Source: HLUCCA09 sp038757905 (lineage in GTDB: Bacteria; Pseudomonadota; Alphaproteobacteria; Rhodobacterales; Rhodobacteraceae). Taken from it: a stretch of DNA of 64,000 nucleotides. Numbering within the stretch: position 1 is the stretch's first letter; every line of letters starts with the position of its first letter. Positions 59,433 to 64,000 of the stretch are shown in pieces. The stretch is taken from the NCBI GenBank assembly GCA_038757905.1, contig JBCDGG010000003.1:1-64000 (forward strand). Direction: 5' to 3'. The notes below the pieces were generated by a model that saw only the letters and a program-made list of their open reading frames with translations, ran no database searches and had not been told where the DNA came from. The position numbers and the translations under genes are program-made.

Positions 59433-62400
59433 TCACTCCTGAAACCGGACGCGCAGGCTGACGATTTCGAAGGGTCGGAGGGTGAGGGGCAGCGTCGTGC
59501 CGTCGACCGCCAAGGGGGGCCCCTCCGGCACCTCCAGGAGGGTGCACCGGCGCGCCTCGGCCAGGGGGCGGGAAAAGCGGATCTCGACCGGGCCGCGCGC
59601 GCGATTGGCCTCAAAGAGCCGGATCACGAGACCCGCCCGGTCTTCGGCCACCTTGACCGTTTCGATGACGACATTGGGCGCCGGGGACGAAACCAGGGGC
59701 TTGCCGCCGAGCGCGGTGCGGAAGCTGCGCTCGGCCACGGCGGGCGCGTTGAGCGACCAGGCCTGCTTGATCACCTCGCCCCGGCGCCAGTCGCCCAAAT
59801 GGGGCAGCAGCGCGTAGGTGAAGCGGTGCGGGCCGCGATCCGCTGTCGGGTCCGGCATGGTGGCGGACTTGATCAGCGAGAGGCGGAGGACGTCTTTGTG
59901 CACATCGTAGCCGTACTTGCAGTCGTTGAGCAGCGCCACGCCGTAATCGGCTTCGGAGAGATCGGCCCAGCGCTGGGCGGGCACCTCGAACTTGGCGTAG
60001 TCCCAGCTCGTGTTGCGGTGGGTGGGCCGCATGATCGAGCCCCATTGGATCTCGTAGGTAGCGACAGGCGAGAAGACGGCGACGGGAAAGGCCACCTTGA
60101 GCAGCAGATGGGTTTCCTGCCAATCGACGTCGGTCACGAAGTCGATCCGTGGCGATGCGGCGCAGAGACGGATCTGTTGGGTGATCCGGCTGGAGCGATA
60201 GGCGCGCTCGATCCAGATGGCGGCGCGCAGCGGGCCCGCTTCGACGATCTCGAAGCGTGTGAGCCCGCCAACCACTTCTCCGCGATCCTCGAAGAAGGCG
60301 TCGATGTCCCAGGCATCCCACGAGATCGGCCGGTCTTCGAAAACCTGCAGGCGATTGCCGGCCTGCCCGTCCTTCAGGACCTCGCGCGCGGCGCGTTTGT
60401 CGAAGATCCGGGTGAGGGTTGCGTCGGTGTCGAAGTCGAGCGTCAGTACATCGTTTTCGAGGCGTATCCCGCCGTTCGGGAGGCGCGCGGCGCTGGCCTC
60501 CCCCACCGGCCGGTCCGAGCGCAGCGGCGTGACGGAGTAGGGCGCGAGAGGGCCGACTTCGATCAGGGTTCCACCCTCTACGGTTTGCGTCACCGCCTCC
60601 GCCGGGAGGGTCGCCGCCGCGTCGGGCGGGATCACAGCCTGCCGCGTGATCGGGAACGGGGTTGCGTTGACCACACCAAACCCGTCGGTGCCTTCGCCGG
60701 TGGCGGCCGCGCGCATCTCGCCCACCAGCGCGTGCAGGCGCGCGTAGTCGCGGCGGGCATCCTCGAAGACCTCGGGGATCGAGGTGCCGGTGACGATATC
60801 GTGGAACTGGTTGAGGCAGAGGATCTCCCAGGCCTCCGTCAGCTTGTCCCACGGCAGGTCCTGCCCGCCGAGGACGAAGGCGCGGGCCGCGAGGTATTCG
60901 ACCTCGTGCAACGCTGCCTCGGCGTGCCGGTTGGCGCGTTTGATCCAGGCCTGGGAGGTCAGCACACCGCGGTGGCCTTCCAGGTAGAGCTCGTCGGCCC
61001 AGACCGGCAGATCGGCTGCCTTGGGCTCGATCGCTTCGAAGAAGGCGCGGACCGACGAGAACTTCACGCGCGGCGCGCCGGGCATGTTCGCCCAGATCTC
61101 CGCCCGCCGGATCAGCGGGCCGGTCGGCCCGCCGCCGCCGTCGCCGTAGCCATAACAGATCGGCAACTCGTCGATCCGTTCCTTGGCGGTCGATTTCTCC
61201 CACGTTCCGATGACCTCTTCCGCCGAGAGGTCCGACTTGTAGTTGGTGGGGAACGGCAGGTGCTGCACCTCGCGCGGGGTTGTGAGGAAATGGGCCAGAA
61301 CGCGGGTGCCGTCGATGCCCTCCCACCAGGTCGTCGAGGCCGGCACCTGGTTGTACTGGTTCCAGTTGACCTTGTTCGTCACCATCCATTTCAGCCCGGA
61401 TTGCGCCATGAGCTGGGGCAGGCACCAGGACATGCCGAACGTGTCCGGAATCCAGAGCACCGGTGCCTCCGCCGCGCGGCCGAACTTCTCCGCGAAGTAG
61501 CGCCGCCCGAGCAGGATCTGGCGGACGAGCGCCTCCGGCCCGGGGATGTTGGTATCGGGCTCCACCCACATGCCGCCGATGGGCTCCCACCGGCCTTCGG
61601 CGACGCGCGCGCGAATGCCGTCGAAGACGTCGGGATAATCCACCTCGGTCATTTTGTAGAGCGCCGGCTGGGAGTGGGAGAAGCGGTAGCTGGGAAACCG
61701 CTCCATCAGGCGCAGCACGTTGAGCGTGGTGCGGGCGTTCTTCCGCCGGGTCTGCAGCACGGGCCAGAGATAGGCCACGTCGATATGGGCGTGTCCCACG
61801 GCGTGCAGCGTGACATCGAGCGGCGCACCGGCCTCCGCGAGGCCCGCTTCCAGCGCCGCCATCGCGGCGGGCACGGTGCGGTAGAACAGCTCGCCGAGGG
61901 GATCGCGGGTGTCGAGCTTGAGGAACGCATCGTCGAGCGCGGTGAGCATCCGGTGGCGCGCGGGGTGGGCATCGGCCAGATGCAGCGCCGCCTCCAGCGT
62001 GACTTCGGCCAGCGAGAGGAAATCGCGCGTGGCCACGTCGATCTCGACCACGGCGCAGGGCCGCATAAAGAGCTGGGTCGCTTCGTCCGGATTGGGCGGC
62101 CAGCCGGTGAGCCCCGTCCAGCCGTGCAGCTCCAGGCGGTGGCTGCGGCCGTCGATGACGCGCTCGGGCAGGTAGATCGTATGGTGGTACCGGTCGGCGG
62201 AGGCGAAGGCCTGCCCGTCGATGAAGAGCGTGGCTTCGGGATGGGTAAAGATGTCACCGGCCACGCCGAGAGGCAGGTGCAGGCCGACGGGCCCCCGCCC
62301 CCAGAGCCGCGGGATGGTGAACTCGGTCGCCAGAAGGAAGTTGCGGTTCTGTCCGGCCCAGTAGCTGTTCCACGGGATCTCCGGCCAGTCGGCAAGGGCG

Positions 62401-62546
62401 CGGCCGAGGGGCGGATCGGCCGCGGCGTCGGGAAGCCAGCGGACGCGGAACGGATCCAGGGGACGTGTGTCCCGATGCAGCATGGCCTGGAGGAGCGCGA
62501 CGCGCTTGCCGATCTTCTCGGCCGTGAACCGGCGGGCATGGGTCAT
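59433..62546 (-). CDS. GH38 alpha-mannosidase
   Basis: A 1,037-residue glycoside hydrolase releasing alpha-linked mannose. The zinc-site and active-site motifs are visible: HAVGHAHIDVAYLWPV (near residue 255), EPDTNIPGPEALVRQILLG, and the catalytic nucleophile Asp in LWIPDTFGMSWCLPQL (near 370). The middle has a three-helix bundle and the C-terminal half beta-sandwich domains, as in family 38. I chose the ATG at 62,546 (MTHARRFTAEKIG); the frame extends to 62,735 through Pro/Arg-rich sequence unlike the family. No signal peptide, so it is cytoplasmic, acting on oligosaccharides after uptake. Upstream on the same strand is a peptide-type ABC ATPase. Confidence 0.9.
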   Translation of the reverse strand: MTHARRFTAEKIGKRVALLQAMLHRDTRPLDPFRVRWLPDAAADPPLGRALADWPEIPWNSYWAGQNRNFLLATEFTIPRLWGRGPVGLHLPLGVAGDIFTHPEATLFIDGQAFASADRYHHTIYLPERVIDGRSHRLELHGWTGLTGWPPNPDEATQLFMRPCAVVEIDVATRDFLSLAEVTLEAALHLADAHPARHRMLTALDDAFLKLDTRDPLGELFYRTVPAAMAALEAGLAEAGAPLDVTLHAVGHAHIDVAYLWPVLQTRRKNARTTLNVLRLMERFPSYRFSHSQPALYKMTEVDYPDVFDGIRARVAEGRWEPIGGMWVEPDTNIPGPEALVRQILLGRRYFAEKFGRAAEAPVLWIPDTFGMSWCLPQLMAQSGLKWMVTNKVNWNQYNQVPASTTWWEGIDGTRVLAHFLTTPREVQHLPFPTNYKSDLSAEEVIGTWEKSTAKERIDELPICYGYGDGGGGPTGPLIRRAEIWANMPGAPRVKFSSVRAFFEAIEPKAADLPVWADELYLEGHRGVLTSQAWIKRANRHAEAALHEVEYLAARAFVLGGQDLPWDKLTEAWEILCLNQFHDIVTGTSIPEVFEDARRDYARLHALVGEMRAAATGEGTDGFGVVNATPFPITRQAVIPPDAAATLPAEAVTQTVEGGTLIEVGPLAPYSVTPLRSDRPVGEASAARLPNGGIRLENDVLTLDFDTDATLTRIFDKRAAREVLKDGQAGNRLQVFEDRPISWDAWDIDAFFEDRGEVVGGLTRFEIVEAGPLRAAIWIERAYRSSRITQQIRLCAASPRIDFVTDVDWQETHLLLKVAFPVAVFSPVATYEIQWGSIMRPTHRNTSWDYAKFEVPAQRWADLSEADYGVALLNDCKYGYDVHKDVLRLSLIKSATMPDPTADRGPHRFTYALLPHLGDWRRGEVIKQAWSLNAPAVAERSFRTALGGKPLVSSPAPNVVIETVKVAEDRAGLVIRLFEANRARGPVEIRFSRPLAEARRCTLLEVPEGPPLAVDGTTLPLTLRPFEIVSLRVRFQE

Positions 62547-62763
62547 GCGTGGGAGCCCGGCCTTGCGACGTCCATGGCGTTCAGCCCCGACGAGGGGATC
62601 GCGTCCCGTCGGATCGCGTGGACCTCGCCCAAAGGGCATCGGCCCACCCGCCCGAGCGATCCCGGTGCGATTTGCGGTGCGAAGACGGGATTGCCGGGGC
62701 GGGTGGGGCGATGTGCCGCCCGGCACGAGCTCCACGCGAGCCGGACCGCGCCAGGACGGCCAC

Positions 62764-64000
62764 TCACGCGGCGTCCGTCTGCAGGCGAAGCCCGTCTATG
62801 GCACCTCGGTAGACCGTCTTGCGCGCACGGGCCATGTCCTCGAGCAGCGCGGCGTCCTCATCCGCCGTGCGCGCAGTGCCCCAGGCACGGTCCATATCCG
62901 GCCAAGGGATCGAATCGATGAGCAGCTGGGTGTAGGGATGCTGGGGGGCACCGATCACCTCGTGCGGGGGGCCCGCCTCTGCCACATGGCCCTGATACAG
63001 CACGATCACGTAGTCGGAGACGTGGTAGGCCGTCGCGAGATCATGGGTGATATACAGAATTGAGATCCCGTGCTTGTCCTTCAGATCGTAGATATTGGAC
63101 AGGATCGTGGCGCGGAGCGAGGCATCGACCATCGAGACGGGCTCGTCGGCAATCAGAAGCTTCGGCTGGAGCATCAGCGCACGCGCCACGATCAACCGCT
63201 GTCGCTGCCCGCCGGAGAGCTGATGGGGGTAGCGGCGCAGGATCTGGCCCGGGTCGAGGCCCACGGCGAGGCACGCCTCCTCCATCGCCTGTTGCGTATG
63301 GTCGTCTCCACGGGACAGGCCAAAGCGCCGGAACGGAAACCGCAACGCGTGTTCGACGCGGTAAAACGGGTTGAAGCAGGCATAGGGATCCTGAAACACG
63401 GCCTGCACGTTTTTGCGGAAATCGAGCGAGGCCGAAGCGCCGAGCCGCGCCAGATCCTGCCCCTCATAGAGGACCTGACCGGTCGACGGGGCGTTGAAGC
63501 CGAGCATCAACGAGCCCATCGTCGACTTTCCCGATCCCGACTGTCCGACGATCGAAATGATCTGCGGGACATCGCCTTCGAGCGCGAACGACATGGGCTG
63601 AAGCGCCGTCACACCGCCATAGACCTTGGAGACCTCGCGAAACTCCAGCAGCGGCGCATCGGTGGTCTTCTGCGAAGCGGGCGCACCGACAGCCGGGTTG
63701 AGAAAGCTCTCCCCACCGACGAGCGGAACCGAGGAGATCAGCTCCTGCGTATAGGGATGCTGGGGCGCCTCGACGATCTGCCGCGTCGCCCCGTGTTCCA
63801 CGAGTACGCCGTCCTTCAGAACAGCCAGTTCATCCACGGATTGCGCCATGAGCCCCATGTCATGACCGATCAGGATCAACCCGCAGCCGATCGCCTCCTG
63901 CACCTCGGTCAGGGTCTGCATGACATGACGCTGCGTTACGACGTCGAGGGCCGAGGTCGGTTCGTCGGCGATGATCAGTTCGGGCGACAGGATGACGCCG
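62764..64000 (-). CDS. Double-ATPase of a peptide-type ABC importer (partial)
   Basis: The gene runs off the window; 412 codons are present and the start is outside. The visible part begins inside the first nucleotide-binding domain (LIIADEPTSALDVVTQRH Walker B region, IGHDMGLMAQ switch) and contains a complete second one: GQSGSGKST, LSGGQRQRLIVARAL, LLIADEPVSMVD and THDLATAYHVSDYV. This is the DppD-DppF (oligopeptide) type in one polypeptide. Members of this class also import oligosaccharides; with the GH38 mannosidase downstream on the same strand (217 bp apart), a mannoside importer is an attractive inference. Internal ATG at 63,921 is not the true start. Confidence 0.9.
   Translation of the reverse strand, partial: GVILSPELIIADEPTSALDVVTQRHVMQTLTEVQEAIGCGLILIGHDMGLMAQSVDELAVLKDGVLVEHGATRQIVEAPQHPYTQELISSVPLVGGESFLNPAVGAPASQKTTDAPLLEFREVSKVYGGVTALQPMSFALEGDVPQIISIVGQSGSGKSTMGSLMLGFNAPSTGQVLYEGQDLARLGASASLDFRKNVQAVFQDPYACFNPFYRVEHALRFPFRRFGLSRGDDHTQQAMEEACLAVGLDPGQILRRYPHQLSGGQRQRLIVARALMLQPKLLIADEPVSMVDASLRATILSNIYDLKDKHGISILYITHDLATAYHVSDYVIVLYQGHVAEAGPPHEVIGAPQHPYTQLLIDSIPWPDMDRAWGTARTADEDAALLEDMARARKTVYRGAIDGLRLQTDAA

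Noticed and set aside
59799..62921. 1,040-codon plus-strand frame opposite the alpha-mannosidase
   Set aside because: Exact antisense shadow of a clear GH38 gene; composition is unlike real proteins and no family motif is visible.

Overview
The window is about 66% GC and reads as the chromosome of a marine Rhodobacteraceae (Roseobacter-group) alphaproteobacterium. The signs are a DddP-type DMSP lyase, a TakP-type TRAP transporter, a rhizobial-style rhamnose regulon, Hint-domain and DUF2927 proteins, and a perfect FnrL-type box. Genes are dense on both strands. I see no rRNA, tRNA, CRISPR array, prophage or intact insertion sequence. Function calls rest on recognised motifs and remembered family sequences; no search was run.

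Layout. 0-2 kb: RDD membrane protein, Bpt aminoacyl-transferase, VOC protein. 2.2-6.7 kb (minus): TRAP transporter (large permease, small permease, Tat-exported binding protein) with a hairpin between binding protein and permeases. 7-10 kb: small DMT-type membrane protein, then LolD and LolC/E. 10-13 kb: a perfect FNR box before a doubtful 66-codon ORF, a haem-dependent N-demethylase-like protein, and DddP. 13.4-24.1 kb: a complete L-rhamnose regulon: rhaA and rhaD on minus; rhaR, ABC importer rhaSTPQ, mutarotase and kinase on plus, around a palindrome-rich control region. 24.5-31 kb: hydrolase-OsmC fusion, nucleoside hydrolase, GNAT, SelO, DUF2927 lipoprotein, a 54-residue membrane protein and an SH3 protein.

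31-38 kb: a CUT1-type sugar ABC importer (minus) divergent from an NTF2-like protein and an aldose 1-epimerase, followed by a decayed partial copy of the epimerase. 38-42.4 kb: PqiB-like MCE protein with internal 100-residue repeats, plus PqiA split into two genes. 42.4-43.2 kb: a non-coding array of roughly 120-bp degenerate tandem repeats. 43.2-47.4 kb: quinone-reductase-like MDR, malic enzyme fused to a phosphotransacetylase-like domain, J-domain protein. 47.7-53 kb: a probable meh-mct pair (mesaconyl-C4-CoA hydratase and mesaconyl-CoA C1-C4 transferase), a Hint protein and propionyl-CoA synthetase. 53.3-56.4 kb: a sensor-less hybrid kinase coupled to a LuxO/NtrC-type sigma-54 activator. 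56.7-59 kb: NAD kinase and glyA. 59.4-64 kb: GH38 alpha-mannosidase and an edge-truncated double ATPase of a peptide-type ABC importer.

Together this is a sugar and small-carbon scavenging region: rhamnose, another sugar, mannosides, 2-oxo-acid-like TRAP substrates, DMSP, propionate and C5 dicarboxyl-CoA esters. The least explained items are the 120-bp repeat array, the FNR box with its small ORF, and the control sites of the rhamnose, meh and 6,991 loci.
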